A DNA stretch of 64,000 nucleotides from Chloranthus sessilifolius (GCA_021018995.1 CM037585.1:117760331-117824330); one strand, 5' to 3'; shown: positions 47,462 through 59,279, counted from the first letter of the stretch. Notes: generated by a model from the letters alone, not told the origin. Numbers and translations are program-made.

Positions 47462-48482
47462 GGGAAATTTACTTCATCCCGATCCTGTTATATACACCTT
47501 TTACGTCAAAGACCTTATATTTTTACCTTTATCCAAACCGACCAGTTTTTAGTTAAGCCATTTTCAGCTGGCACAAAAAGTCAAAAATATCCCTTCTTAC
47601 ACTTTTTTTCTTTCTATATGATTTAAAATTTTAAATATTTGCATATTTTTATATTTACGCGATGTGAAATGGCATTTATGTCGTCTGATTTGAAATCCAC
47701 AATATAAAATCGATGGTGTCAAAGATAAATACAAAAAAATGGCGATATCGCTTCTTAAACAAAAAAAAAAAAAAAAAAAAAAATTTCTTAGCAGTCGACA
47801 TCGACTGTTTACACAATCGATGGCGACTCTGCATACAGTCGCCATCATAGAAAATTATTTATTTATTTTTACAGTCGACATCGACTATTTACACAATCGA
47901 TGGCGACTCTGCATACAGTCGCCATCGACTGCATAGAAAATTATTTATTTATTTATTTATTTTTACAATCGACATCAATTGTTTATACAATCGATGGCGA
48001 CTGTGTATACAGTCACCATCTATTGTATAAAAAAAAAAAAATTATTTATTATTATTTTGTTTTTGTACAATATCGATTGTATAAGCGATCGATATCAATC
48101 GTTAAAATTTAAGCACCGATCGTGTTAAGAGCAAACATCATCGTGTTAAGAGTCGGCATCAACTGTTCAAATTTATTTTTATTTTTTTTTAAGAGGCAAA
48201 ATCGCCTTTTTTCGTGTCTATCTTTGACACCATCGATTTTATATTGTGGCCTTCAAATCAGACGGTATAAATCATGTTTCACATCGTATAAACGTAGAAA
48301 AATATAAATTTTTAATTTTTGAAACTATATAGAACGAAAAAAGTGTAAGAAGGGGGTATTTCTGACTTTTTGTGCTAGCTGTAAATGGTTTGGCTAAAAG
48401 CTGGTCGATTTGGATAAAGGTGACAATACAGGGCCTCTGACGTAAAAGGTATATCTGATAGGGTCGATCAGGTAAATTTTCC
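47462..48482. mobile_element. Family A element A5, 1.0 kb
   Basis: Terminal inverted repeats of more than 130 bp (GGGAAATTTACTTCATC... with CCTTTATCCAAACCGACCAG). Flanks TTTTTTTAA (47453-47461) and TTTTTTCTA (48483-48491) match at 7 of 9 in low-complexity DNA. Same subterminal GCGATGTGAAA...CTGATTTGAA blocks as A4. The centre (47790-48190) is an array of GTCGACATCGACTG.TTACACAATCG and GCATACAGTCGCC words. Open frames of 60-80 codons across it are repeat artefacts. Confidence 0.83.
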
Positions 48483-48491
48483 TTTTTTCTA

Positions 48492-50356
48492 AAGGCGGTA
48501 CAAGTTGCCAATGAGTACCTTTATTTTCTAACTCAAAATTCTTTCTTTTTTATCTAGGTATTATGTGCTTAAATCATTGACTGCTTTGATTAAGATGACA
48601 GAGATTATTTTTTTCATCCGAATCTTTCAGTTGAGAGATTTGAGATCATGGGCCAACCATCAGATCAAATGATCAAATTTTAATTCCACAAAACACACAT
48701 CTCAAAGAATGAACATGATCATGGCATACATCAAACATGGTTCTCCCATCACTTTTCAGAATGTGTACCATGTGGAATCAAAATCTAAACCTATGATAGT
48801 ACAACTATGATCTCAAGATCTATTGTGTCCAAGTTTGGGGCAAAAAATGATCCCCATCGTTTGATTCAAACAACTCTCGAGACCATAATAGAATATATAA
48901 ATATACATAGGGAGCAACTGCGTGCACATGTACCTTTCTCTGTTCCATTTGCGGTCGGATTGGACCAAAATTTTGGCTGCCTACTAGGAAAATGACATAT
49001 GCCTGACTTGACCCAATAGTGCAACCGACCTGAACCGAGGGTGCACCCAACCTAAACTAAAAGCACGACCAACCTTCTGCCCAACCTGAAAACCTGCCCC
49101 GACCTCGTAAAAAACCCTATTTTTATGATTATTATACAGATTAAATCAGATCAGTTCGAGTCGAATTGCCCTACCTGATCCGACCCAACCTCTTAGTAGT
49201 CAGGTAGGATGCCTCTTGCCCTACCCGACAAGTCAAGTTTATTTGTTGTTTATTAAAAAAAATAAAAAATAAAAAGAAATTTATATACCTGACCCGATAA
49301 AAAAATTGGGCGGGTTGCGTATCGGGTCGACCCGACCTTTTGGCAGCCTTACTTCCATTTTTCTCCAAATTTTAGGGTGGGGTGGAAAATCAACCAGTCA
49401 TCCCATGCTTGTCGGCAATGGCTTCCATCATCCACTGTATGATCTTAAATCATAACGTGCGAGGTGTTGAAAAGCCAAATAATGCATTTGATGTTGATGG
49501 CTGTTATGCGCACATCACTTTTTCTTTCTCCACATATTTTAATCAGCCACCAAATTTTGCTGCTCGCACCTCTATTACTGAAAAAGAATAATGAGAAAAT
49601 TTTGCTTCACAAGAAGATAATGATACAAAATTTTGCTTTACCATTACTAACGAATGCCCAAAACATGTATCACTTATTAAAAACTACGTTCATAGCAGCT
49701 GTTAGGTGCACATAATTTTTTTTTTAATTTATGCTACTTTCAGTTAAATTAATTAATTTCTTCTAACCGCACACAAACCATTGCTATCCGTGCACTACTA
49801 TATTTGCTTTTTTGGAATGGAGGGAAGAAAAAGATGGTGTGCTCGTAACAGCCCTCTTAATGTTTGAATTTAGCCCCAAAGATTTGAGGTTCAAGGTACC
49901 CATCATGGTCAGTGGATAAATTTATACTCGAAGGGTCAGTTTGATTTCATCACAGATCCGTGTGAATTGAAGACCATTGTTAATAAATTTATACTCTAAG
50001 ATTGGGATGAGAAAAATCTCTATCATGTGATTTAAAGCATTCAACACCTTTAATTTGGGACGTGAAAAATCTCTATCAAATTTTATCATGCCATTAAAAG
50101 TAATTAAGAGATTTACATGGTTGTCAAGCTAATTATAGAAGCCTTTAACTCCTTCAAATCACACAATGTTGATTTTTATTTTTATTTTTATTTATTTTTT
50201 TCGTTTCAATCTTTTACACCATAAATCTTTAGATCATGATCTTTAAATTACACAACACACATGATGAAACTGCTGGACACTTATCTCAAAGTATCATGAA
50301 CCATGCCATAGGGGGGCTGAGGCCACTTACCTAACACCAACTCAAACTAATTTCCA
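48492..50356. other. Intergenic DNA with decayed repeats
   Basis: 48580-48880 is a palindromic repeat with ATCATGGGCCAACC and GATCTCAAGATC words (relatives near 6.1, 12.2 and 27.7 kb). 48935-49355 has GACCCGACC / GGGTCGG words like 26930-27080. 50170-50340 is a partial relative of the first. No gene seen. Open frames at 49382-49715 have no recognisable content. Confidence 0.45.
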
Positions 50357-50359
50357 TTA

Positions 50360-50772
50360 GGCCTCATTTGGTTGTTTCTAAGCTTTTCTCATAAAAGCTC
50401 AGAAAGTGGATTGGTCAATATCTGAGCAATTTCTCGAAGAACACAGAATCCGAGTTTCTATGTAGGTGTTCTGGCGTTGCTCATTTTCTTAGCTTTTTAC
50501 AGATAAATTCACTTTATTGTATTCTTGAGTTTCACTTTCCTGCATCTGAATTTTATTTTTTTGTTTTCAATTTTTCGAGCTCAAATTCTAAGCTTTTCTA
50601 AGCAAAAGGGCTCAGGAAACGACCCATCTCTTTCTGCAGAAAAGTCTCAGAAAATACGATCTTTGAGATAAACTCGCGAACGATAGAAAATCATTTTCCT
50701 AGCTCATAAATTAATGGATTTTCTGAGGAAAAAGTTTAGATTCTAAGCTTTTCCTAGCTCTCGAATGATCCC
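50360..50772. mobile_element. PIF/Harbinger-like MITE, 413 bp
   Basis: TTA at 50357-50359 and 50773-50775 flanks ends GGCCTCATTTGGTTG and, inverted, GGGATCATTCGAGAGC. The interior is a long imperfect hairpin with TTCTAAGCTTTTC / GAAAAGCTTAG words. The right half is repeated at about 54512-54690 in the downstream duplicate. Confidence 0.6.
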
Positions 50773-51614
50773 TTAGAGGAGCAACTGGGGCAGGCCAATC
50801 CGATGACCTTCCGGGCCAGGCATGCCACCTTTCCAGTCCAAGGTAAGAATTCAGGCCTAATGGAGTATGGGCCCAAATACTAAATGGGATGGGTTTGGCT
50901 GGGCTCGAGTTCAGGGCTAGCCATGGCCCATGGCGACCGTGGCAGCCACCATAGGCCCGCGAAAAAAGTGGGCTCAAAGGTCCTTTTTTTATTTTAAAAT
51001 TTTGGCCCCTAATATTTTTTAATAAGACCCCATTTTTTTTTAGAAGGCCCCAATATTTTTTATTTTTTATTTAAAATATAATTTAAGTTTAGTTGTTCAA
51101 AAAAATAAAAAAATCTAAACATTTCCATGTAGGATTTCCAATGGGTTGCAAGTAAACTTTCCATCTTTTTCTCTTTTAACGCTAAAAAGAAACTCAAAAC
51201 AACCCCCCCGACCCATCTCATCTCTTTGAAGTCCTTCCCCTGACGCCGGTTGTTGCCACTCTCTCCGCCATCACTGTCGCTCCAACCACCGGATCGGCGC
51301 CGTTGTAGGTAGCCTCTCTCTCTCTCCTACTCTCTCGCTCTCTCTAAGAGACTAAGATTGCGTATGACATAGCCCTTTGCTAGCTCTTATGGCAGCAGGG
51401 TTCACTTGCTTTAGTTGATTCTCATTCTTTTTTCTAACTCTCTGTAAAAGATTATTTACCTACTCTAGCAGCAACCTCCCTGCTCTCTACAAGCTCTCTA
51501 CCAAAGCAAATAAAATATATTCTAACAAGGAGTGAGTAGAGAGGAGGGTAGAACTATTGAACAAGTAAATCTTGCATAAAATGCAGCATAAGCCTCTCTC
51601 TAAGAGACTAAGAC

Positions 51615-51820
51615 CATGAATCAAAATGCCGAAAAACTTATACGTATCGTCCGAGCCCAAAACCGATACGTATCAGTACCGGACGATACATTTAATGTAT
51701 CGTTCAGTTAAATACATATAGATCATCGATACGGTACATTCAATGTACCGTATCGGTGACCACCGATACCGATACATTTCGTCCGATACGTATCGGTATC
51801 GAACGAAATTTTGATCCATG
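51615..51820. mobile_element. hAT-type MITE D3, 206 bp
   Basis: Ends CATGAATCAAAATGCCG and, inverted, CATGGATCAAAATTTCG, with exact 8-bp flanks ACTAAGAC at 51607-51614 and 51821-51828. The interior is CCGATACGTATCGG-type palindromic words, as in family E, while the ends resemble D1/D2, linking the two groups. Confidence 0.88.
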
Positions 51821-52198
51821 ACTAAGACTCTAATGTTGCTAATGCAGCCTTCTTCTTCCTCCCTCTCTCTCTCTCTCTCTAAGTCTCTCTATTCTCAAAA
51901 CTCTCTATTCTCAAAGCTACTTATCTAGTATGTAAATCCCTCATTTTTATTTTCCTTATTTCATTTATTTTTTTTGCAATCTGTTGCCTCATTTTAAAAA
52001 AAAACCTAATTTTTTGCAATATCTATCTAGAATGTAAATCCTTATCTAATATGTAAATTTCTAATTTATATTGTTCCCTAGGATGTGGTCGTAGCCTCGT
52101 GGGTTGAACCCTACGACCTGGCCAATTGGGCACGATATGGCACCCAACCCGATGATCAACTTCTACAGCAAGTTGCCCAAGGTCAATCTTATTGTACC

Positions 52199-52434
52199 CA
52201 TGGTATCAAGAATCGGCCGATACCGATACGTATCGGTATCTCAACTCGGTATCAGTATTGGCCGATACGGAACTGTTTTGGCCAATATGTATAGGGTATC
52301 AGCTGATACGATATCAGTTTTGGCCGATACCTCTATTTTTTTTCTTTTTTTTAAATAGCCTGATACGTATTGGCCGAGTCGTATTGGTCCTCTATGGACC
52401 AATACCCGAGTCCGATACCGATTTTGACACCTTG
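52199..52434. mobile_element. gatacc-type hAT MITE E2, 236 bp
   Basis: Ends CATGGTATCAAGAATCGG and, inverted, CAAGGTGTCAAAATCGG. The right flank CTTATATC (52435-52442) corresponds to CTTATACC at the undisturbed site in the downstream duplicate (about 55528-55535), and the left flank is the same word with three extra bases. The interior is GGCCGATACC / GTATCGG words. The empty site in copy 2 dates this insertion after the duplication. Confidence 0.8.
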
Positions 52435-52907
52435 CTTATATCATCTAAATTTATTTTTTTAGAAAATAATGCTTTTCCACTGTTGGATATTACGTCAAAG
52501 TTGAAAAAAATTCAATGCACTATGTTTGTGGAGCAAACCATGATATTTGACTTGTGACTTGAAGGAAAAGAAAATTTGAGAAAAAGTTTTCTTTTTCTAA
52601 CCCTAAGAGGAACGGGTGTCATTTTAGAATTTTAGTACCACATAGAAAACAAATGAAGCATGTAGTAGAGTTCAACTCTACAACCACTACTAAAAGCACA
52701 AATCATCCCCTAAAATTCATTTTGTATATGTTTATTTCTGATTTTTTTAAAATATTTTTTATGATAATATATTTTGTTGTTAATTCCTTATTGGAATATA
52801 AAATTCGCGGTAAACTTTTTTTGTGAACGCGTGGTTGATTTTTATTATATTTTGTACCATTGTAGGTTTATTATTATTATTTTTTTCAATCCCATATATT
52901 CTATGAC

Positions 52908-52982
52908 CGAAATTCCAGTCCCAAATTATCGTTTCGGTGGGGGACCGAAATCGATAATTTCAACCAAAATTTTGATCCTTGG
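52908..52982. mobile_element. hAT-type MITE fragment, D family
   Basis: Ends ...CCAAAATTTTGATCCTTG, the inverse of the D1/D2 terminus, after TTTCGGTGGGGGACCGAAATCG words. The left end is missing. Confidence 0.55.
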
Positions 52983-54280
52983 TTGGCCCTGCTTGGGGCC
53001 ATGCAGTAAACATTTTTCCATTAAGGATAGATACATACAAGAATAAATGGGCCATATCTGGGCTTGATATCAAATCCCCAAATGATAAATGGGCCAATGT
53101 CATGCAAGTATGTTAGGCATGCTATCGGAAATTAGGCCCAAAGCAGAACCGGCCCAAACGATACATGGGTATATATATATATATTTGGGTGTCAAGTGGA
53201 GTATGGATGTGTTGTTTAGCTTAATTTAACAAAAAATATTTTCAAAGCACTAGTTAAACTAGGACTAGTTTCAATCATCCAAATTTTATTTCTAAAAAAA
53301 TTTATGGTAAAGATCAAATTTTAAATTATTTTTTGGGGAAATCACCACAACATCTAGTGCGCCTATTTTATTTACCAAAATAATGTTTATTTTTTATCAC
53401 CAAAAGGTAGCAACATGGGTAAAATACGGGTTACTTCAAGGTTAGCCCACTGAAGCGTGTTTTAGTATGTCAATTCACTCCCTCTGTATTAAAAAAAATT
53501 CAGACTACTTCTGGGGGATGGCGTCAATATTATAGTACATGCTAACCCATTGACGTTGGTTTTTATGCTACAGGGCCAGCCCACCGAGGTTGATTTTCAA
53601 ATCACAACACGGGTCGTGTACACCTGTATCGTGAGACGTTTTGGTCATAAAAAATAAACCTTGTTATTTTGGCGATTAAAATACAGGTATGAGACGTTTT
53701 GGCAATAAACCCTTATTTTTTTTCAAAAATGATCACATAGAAATACTGTTTCGATGCTACGTGGGGCTCGGGTGTATTGCTTAGATAGGTCTATCTGGAT
53801 AGGCCTAAAACAAAAGAAACAGTAGGAAAGGGAATAAAATCCATTAATTTCTGTTGTTTGGCAAAAAAATGTGTAGGAAAAATGTCTGAAAACAAGAAAC
53901 CATAAAATCCTAACAAAAAATTAAGATTTTATCATTTCCAATCAGAAAAGAGATCTAAAACAATCCTCTCTCTCTCTAAAAAGGGTAGGCTCTCTTCGAA
54001 TCTCTCTCTCCGATTTCTCTCACGACATATCTCTCTCTAATTTTTTAATCTCCCCCGTCACTCTCTCCCTCTAAAAATTAACTTAATCTCTCTAGCCAAT
54101 CTCTCTCTTTCTCTCTATCTGAATCTCTCTCTCTCTCTACGATTTCTCTGTGTCTCTCTCACTGATTTCTCTCTATACGAATCTCTCTCTCCCCAAATAC
54201 CCCTCTCCATCTCTCTTTCTCTCTATGATTTCTTTTCTCTCTCCTCCCCTTTAATCTCTCTCTGCAAGTCTCTCTCCCCC

Positions 54281-54313
<33 letters not shown>

Positions 54314-55155
54314 AGTCTCGCTCCCTCCACAACCTATTAGAATTTTGGTTTGGCAGGTGACATTTACAGCAACAATGGTACTTCCTTTCTATTTCCTATT
54401 GTTTTTATTCAATCCAAATATCGAAAAACAATAAATTCCTATTTACCCTCTGTGAGATTTGATGACTTTACCATAAGGAGATGGTTGCGTATGGCATAAC
54501 TCTTTCTATGGCAGGGCTCGAAACAATCTCGAAACAATCTATCTCTTTCTGCAGCAAAGTCTCAAAAAATATGATTGTCGAGAAAATCTAATGAACGACA
54601 AAAAATCTTTTCCTAGCTCAGAAAATGGATTTCCTGAGGAAATAGCTCAAATTCAGAGCTTTTCCCAGCTCTCCAACGAGCCCTTAGAGAAGCAACTACA
54701 GTAAGTCGGTGCGATGACCTTTTCAGTTAAAGGTAAGACTTTAGGCTTGATGGAGTATTGACCCAAATAATAAATGAGATGGCTTTGGCTTGGCTCAAGT
54801 TCAAGGCCGGCCATGGCCTATGGTGACCGTGGCGGGCGCCATAGGCCCGCAAAAAAAGTGAGCCCAAAGGTCTTTTTTTGTATTAAAATTTAGGCCCCAA
54901 ATATTTTTTAATAAGGCCCCAATATTTTTTATTTTTTATTTAATATATAATTTCAGTTTAGCTTTCAAAAAACATAAAAATTCTATGCAGCATTCTATAT
55001 AGGGCTTCCAATAGGTTGCAAGTAAACTTTCCATTTTTTCCTCTTTTAACACTAAAAAGAAACTCAAAAAAAAACCCTAACCCATCTCATCTCTTTCAAG
55101 TCCCACCCCCGACGACAGATGTTGCCACTCTCTCCGCCGTGGCCGCCCTAGGTAG

Positions 55156-55161
<6 letters not shown>

Positions 55162-55207
<46 letters not shown>
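55162..55207 (+). repeat. CT microsatellite
   Basis: More than 20 CT units at the place where copy 1 has a shorter CT tract. Other CT runs: about 54283-54312, 57700-57726 and 57838-57881. Confidence 0.9.
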
Positions 55208-55211
<4 letters not shown>

Positions 55212-55374
55212 TCTCTCTCCTTTTTCTACCTCCCTCTCTCTCTATTCTCAAACCTACTTACCTAGTGTGTAAATCCCTAAATTTTATTTTCTGTCATTTC
55301 ATTTACTTTTTTGCAATCTCTTCATTTTTTTTAAATACCTAATTTTTTGTAATCTCTATCTAGTATGTAAATCC

Positions 55375-55378
<4 letters not shown>

Positions 55379-55425
<47 letters not shown>
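55379..55425 (+). repeat. TA microsatellite
   Basis: About 23 TA units, absent from the corresponding place in copy 1. Confidence 0.9.
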
Positions 55426-55428
<3 letters not shown>

Positions 55429-55796
55429 TTGACCACGTTGAACCCTACAACCTAGCCAGTTGGGCACGGTGTGGCACCCAACCCGATGACCAAGTCCTAC
55501 AATAAGTTACCCAAGGTCGATCTTATACCATCTAAATTCATTGTTTTAAAAGATAATGTTTTTCTGCTGTTGGATATTACGTCAAAGTTTAAAAAAATTC
55601 AATGCACTATCTATGTTAAGCAAATCATGATATTTGACCTGTGACTTGAAGGGAAAAAAAGTCGAGAACACTTTCTTTTACTAATAAAACCCTAGAGGGA
55701 GGAGTGAACCTTAGGAGGAACGCGTGTCATTTTGAAATTTTGGCGTGTCACATGAGAGCCCAAATGAACCACGTAGGAGAGTAACTCTACAACCAC

Positions 55797-55798
<2 letters not shown>

Positions 55799-55882
<84 letters not shown>

Positions 55883-56251
55883 GGAGCCGGTTCCATCCTC
55901 CATGGGAGGACAGTCACTGCCCTCCAAGGTCCATGTGGAGATACACATGGCACCTAAAATACTCTTTGGTTGTCACGTGGAGCACAGGTGGATGGTTTAG
56001 ATCATTTAAAAAAAAAAAAAAATTGAAAAAAACTTTTTAAAAACATAAGTCAATGTTTCACTAGTTTCAACGATCTACATTTCACAACTCAAAAAACACC
56101 TGATGGAGATGAGTTTAAAAAAAAAAATTCTAAAAATGAAATAAGCTCGAGATCTATGTCGCATTGAGACAATGTTTTGGATGCCACGTGGACCTCCACC
56201 TGGAACCTTGGAGGACAGTGACCGTCATCCTTTCATGGAGGGTGGACACTT

Positions 56252-56312
<61 letters not shown>
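55799..56312. mobile_element. TAGGGAGCC-type MITE between two TA arrays
   Basis: A core of about 380 bp (55878-56256) begins TAGGGAGCCGGTTCCATCC and ends inverted with a CCATGAAAGGATGACGGTC-like strand. GGAGGACAGTCAC / GTGACCGTCATCC words lie near both ends. It sits between TA arrays (55799-55877, about 39 units; 56257-56312, about 28 units). TAGGGAGCC ends with TA flanks match the element at 29498, so a mariner-like origin is likely. Copy 1 lacks the whole block. Confidence 0.6.
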
Positions 56313-56314
<2 letters not shown>

Positions 56315-56394
56315 ATTTTAGGGTTGAGGGTATCTTACCACTATTAAAAGCATTAATCATCCCCCTAAAATTCATTTTGTATATGTTTTGTTTT

Positions 56395-56430
<36 letters not shown>

Positions 56431-57835
56431 ATAATATATTTTGCTGTTAATTCCCTATTGAAATATAAAATTATCATAAATATTTTTTGTGACTGTGTGG
56501 TTGATTGTTATTATATTTTGTACCATTCTAAATTTATTAATTTTTAAAAAAAATTATTTAAATATAATAGGCTCCATTTCGAAATCTCGCAATAGGCCCC
56601 TAAAATCTTATCTGGGACCAATATCAAGACCCCAAATGATGGCTAATGTCATGTAATTATGTTAGGCATGCTATCGGAAAATAGGCTCAAGGCAGAAGAG
56701 GCCCAAACGATAAATGGGTATACACCCAATGGAGCCGATTAGGCCCTCCAAGATACAAGTGGAGCTCCATGTGACATTCAAAGCAAATTTTGTGTGCCAG
56801 GAGTATGGGTGCGTTGTTTAGATTAATTTAACAAAAACAAAAATTCAAGAAAATATTTTTAGAGCACAAGTTAAACTAGGAATAGTTTCAACGGTCCAAA
56901 TTTTATTTCTAAAAAATTTATGGTAAAGATCAGTTTTCAAACTTTTTTTTGGGAAAATCACCAAAATTTCTCGTGCGCCTATTTTATTTATCAAAATAAT
57001 GGAGTTTATTTTTTATCACCAAAAAGTAGCAACATGGGTAAAATACGGGGTTACTTCAAGGCCAGCCCACCGGAGCATGTTTTAGCATGTCAATTCATTC
57101 CCTCCAAATTAAAAAAATTTCAAACTACTTATGTGGGACGGCATCAATATTATAATACATGCTTCGGGGCTAGCCTACCGATGATGGTTTTTATGATGCG
57201 GGGCCGACCCACCAAAGCTAAATTTCAGTTCACAACACAAGTCGTGTATGCCTATATCGTGATACGTTTTGATCATAAAAAATAAACCTCGTTATTTTGG
57301 TGATTAAAATACGGGCGAGAGACATTTTGGTTATAAACCCTTTTTTTCAAAGATGATAAAAACAATACACATGGAGCTTCATATAGGATCTTGGAGGACT
57401 GTCACAGTTGTCCAAGGTTCCATGTGGCACCCGAAATACTATTTCGAAACCACATGGGGCTCGGGTGCATAGCTTAGATCACCTTTAGGGTCTATTTGGA
57501 TTGGCGGAAAGGAAAAGAAACAATAGGAAAAGGGAATAAAATCCATCGATATTTGCTGGTTGGCAAGAAAATATGCATAGGAAAAAGTTTGAAAACAAGC
57601 CCTTTCTGAGAAACCATAAAATCCAAACAAAAAATTAGGATTTTATCATTTCCATCGGAAAAGAGATCTAAAACAATCCTCTCGCACATCTCTCTCTCTC
57701 ACTCTCTCTCTCTCTCTCTCTCTCTCTAAAAAGGGTAGGCTCTCTCTGATTTCTCTCTCGACAAATCTCTCTCCAATTTTTTTCTCTCCCCGTCACTCTC
57801 CCTCTCTAAAAATTAGGGTAGGCTCTCTTCGCACA

Positions 57836-57885
<50 letters not shown>

Positions 57886-58342
57886 ATTCTCTCTATCTGA
57901 ATCTTTGTCTACAATTTCTCCCTGTTTGTCTCTCTCGCCGATTTCTCTCTATCCAAATCTCTCCCTGAATACCCCTCTCTCTCCATCTCTCTCTCTGGTT
58001 TCTCTCCTCCCCCCCTCTCTTTCTCTCTCTCTTAAATTTTTTTCTTTTTGAATCTCTCCCTCCACAACATATTAGAATTTTGGTTTGGTGTGTGACTTGT
58101 ACACAAACAACTAGGTGCTCCCTTTCTATCCCCTACTGTTATTATTCATCCAAACATCAAAAAAGGCCAATTCCTATTGATTCCCAAAGGGCTAGAATCC
58201 ATCGAATCTATAAATTCATTTAGAAAAATATCCAAACAAAGCCTTAAAAAAATTGGAAAATTCATCCCCACTTGTGCTCCAGGTGACACCCAAATAATAT
58301 TTTGGGTGCCACGTGGATCTTGGAGGACGGAACCAGCTCCCA

Positions 58343-58371
58343 CACACACACACACACATATATATATATGG
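58343..58371 (+). repeat. CA/TA compound microsatellite
   Basis: A CACACA run passing into TATATA immediately before the left end of the next GGGAGCC-type element. Confidence 0.85.
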
Positions 58372-58599
58372 GAGCCGATTAGGTCATCCAATGGAGGACG
58401 GTGACCAACATCCAAGATGCACTTAATAGCTCTACATGGCATTCAAAACACATTTTGGGCGTCGCATGGAGTATGGGTGCGTTGTTCAAATCAATTTTAA
58501 GAAATATATGGTAAAGATGAGTTTTGAAATTTATTTTTTTGCAAATATGATCTAAGCAATACACCTGAGCTCTATGCGACATCAAAATAGTGTTATGAG

Positions 58600-58833
58600 C
58601 ATGATATAAAAAATTGGTTGATACCGATACCTATCAACGATACGTATCGATATCTCGGCAAACCAATATGTATCGACCCCAATACGTATCTGTATCTCAA
58701 CTCGGTATTGGTATCGGCCTATATTGTATTGGTTTCGGCCGATACCTCTATTTTATTTTATTTTTTATCTTTAAAAAAAAAAAAAATAGGCCGATACGTA
58801 TCGGTCGAGTCTGATACTCATTTGGACACCTTC
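58600..58833. mobile_element. gatacc-type hAT MITE E3, 234 bp
   Basis: Left CATGATATAAAAAATTGG and right (inverted) GAAGGTGTCCAAATGAG, interior of TACCGATAC / GTATCGG words. Flanks GTTATGAG (58592-58599) and GTTATAAC (58834-58841) match at 6 of 8. The right flank is also the left flank of the next element. Confidence 0.68.
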
Positions 58834-58841
58834 GTTATAAC

Positions 58842-59194
58842 TAGGGCTACCAACATATCGGGTTTTTCAACTGGCCTTTTTTTTTAAAGATATAATTTAG
58901 GCCTGAACCTGGCCCGATAGCTAATCGGGTCGGGCCGCGCCCAACCCAATTTTGAAATGTTGTAGCCCGAACCCAGCCCAATTAGCTATCCGGTTATTTT
59001 TGAAGAGGTTTTTTTTTAATACGAGGACCTCATTTTACCGGGCCGGGCCATGCCTTACACTTTGCAGCCCAAACCTAAACCGGTTTCTTATCCGGGCTTA
59101 GATCGGCCCGTCTATTAAATGGCTAAAATATTGGGCCCAAACCTGGCCCAACCGGGCCGGGCTCAAGCTGATATCCAGCCCGTTGACAGCCCTA
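58842..59194. mobile_element. hAT-like MITE H, 353 bp, GGCCCGG interior
   Basis: Ends TAGGGCTACCAACATATCGGG and, inverted, TAGGGCTGTCAACGGGCTGG. Flanks GTTATAAC (58834-58841) and GTTATGAA (59195-59202) match at 6 of 8. The interior has GGCCCGATAGCTAATCGGG words shared with the repeat split by the solo LTR at 39.7-41.6 kb. Confidence 0.68.
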
Positions 59195-59279
59195 GTTATG
59201 AATGCCACATGGAGCTCTATGTAGGATCTTGAGAGGACGCTCACCGTCCTCCGTTGGAGGAAGGAATCCTTTTCATATA

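Larger units (their letters stand above)
50608..54450. repeat. Tandem duplication, copy 1 (~3.8 kb)
   Basis: Colinear with 54512-58172 apart from private insertions. Shared landmarks: GTGGCAGCCACCATAGGCCCGC (50940), CACTCTCTCCGCC (51257), ACCCAACCCGATGA (52143), GGATATTACGTCAAAGTT (52484), GTAGCAACATGGGTAAAATACGG (53408), and a CT-rich tail (53960-54320) ending in TAGAATTTTGGTTTGG. No gene is recognised. Words such as AGGCCCC.AATATTTTT resemble flanks of hAT-type genes, so the unit may be a decayed transposon. Copy 1 alone carries D3 and E2. Confidence 0.7.
54512..58172. repeat. Tandem duplication, copy 2 (~3.7 kb)
   Basis: Downstream copy of 50608-54450 in direct orientation. It lacks D3 and E2 and has its own insertions: a TA microsatellite (55379-55425) and a TA-flanked MITE (about 55800-56312). 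Substitutions are frequent, so the duplication is not recent. No gene is seen. The long Ser/Leu frame at 55016-55342 is CT repeat. Confidence 0.7.
58372..59275. mobile_element. GGGAGCC-type MITE split by two hAT MITEs
   Basis: Left GGGAGCCGATTAGGTCATCC...GGAGGACGGTGACC and right GCTCACCGTCCTCCGTTGG, with TA-rich flanks, same group as 55878. Family sequence breaks at GTTATGAG (58599) and resumes at GTTATGAA (59195). Everything between is E3 plus H. Confidence 0.6.

Noticed and set aside
44210-48190. CRISPR-like appearance of the family A repeat arrays
   Set aside because: Units are palindromic variants without unique spacers, the context is a plant nuclear transposon with inverted ends, and there are no cas genes.
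55016-56477. Frames rich in Ser-Leu or Ile-Tyr repeats
   Set aside because: Translations of CT and TA microsatellites.
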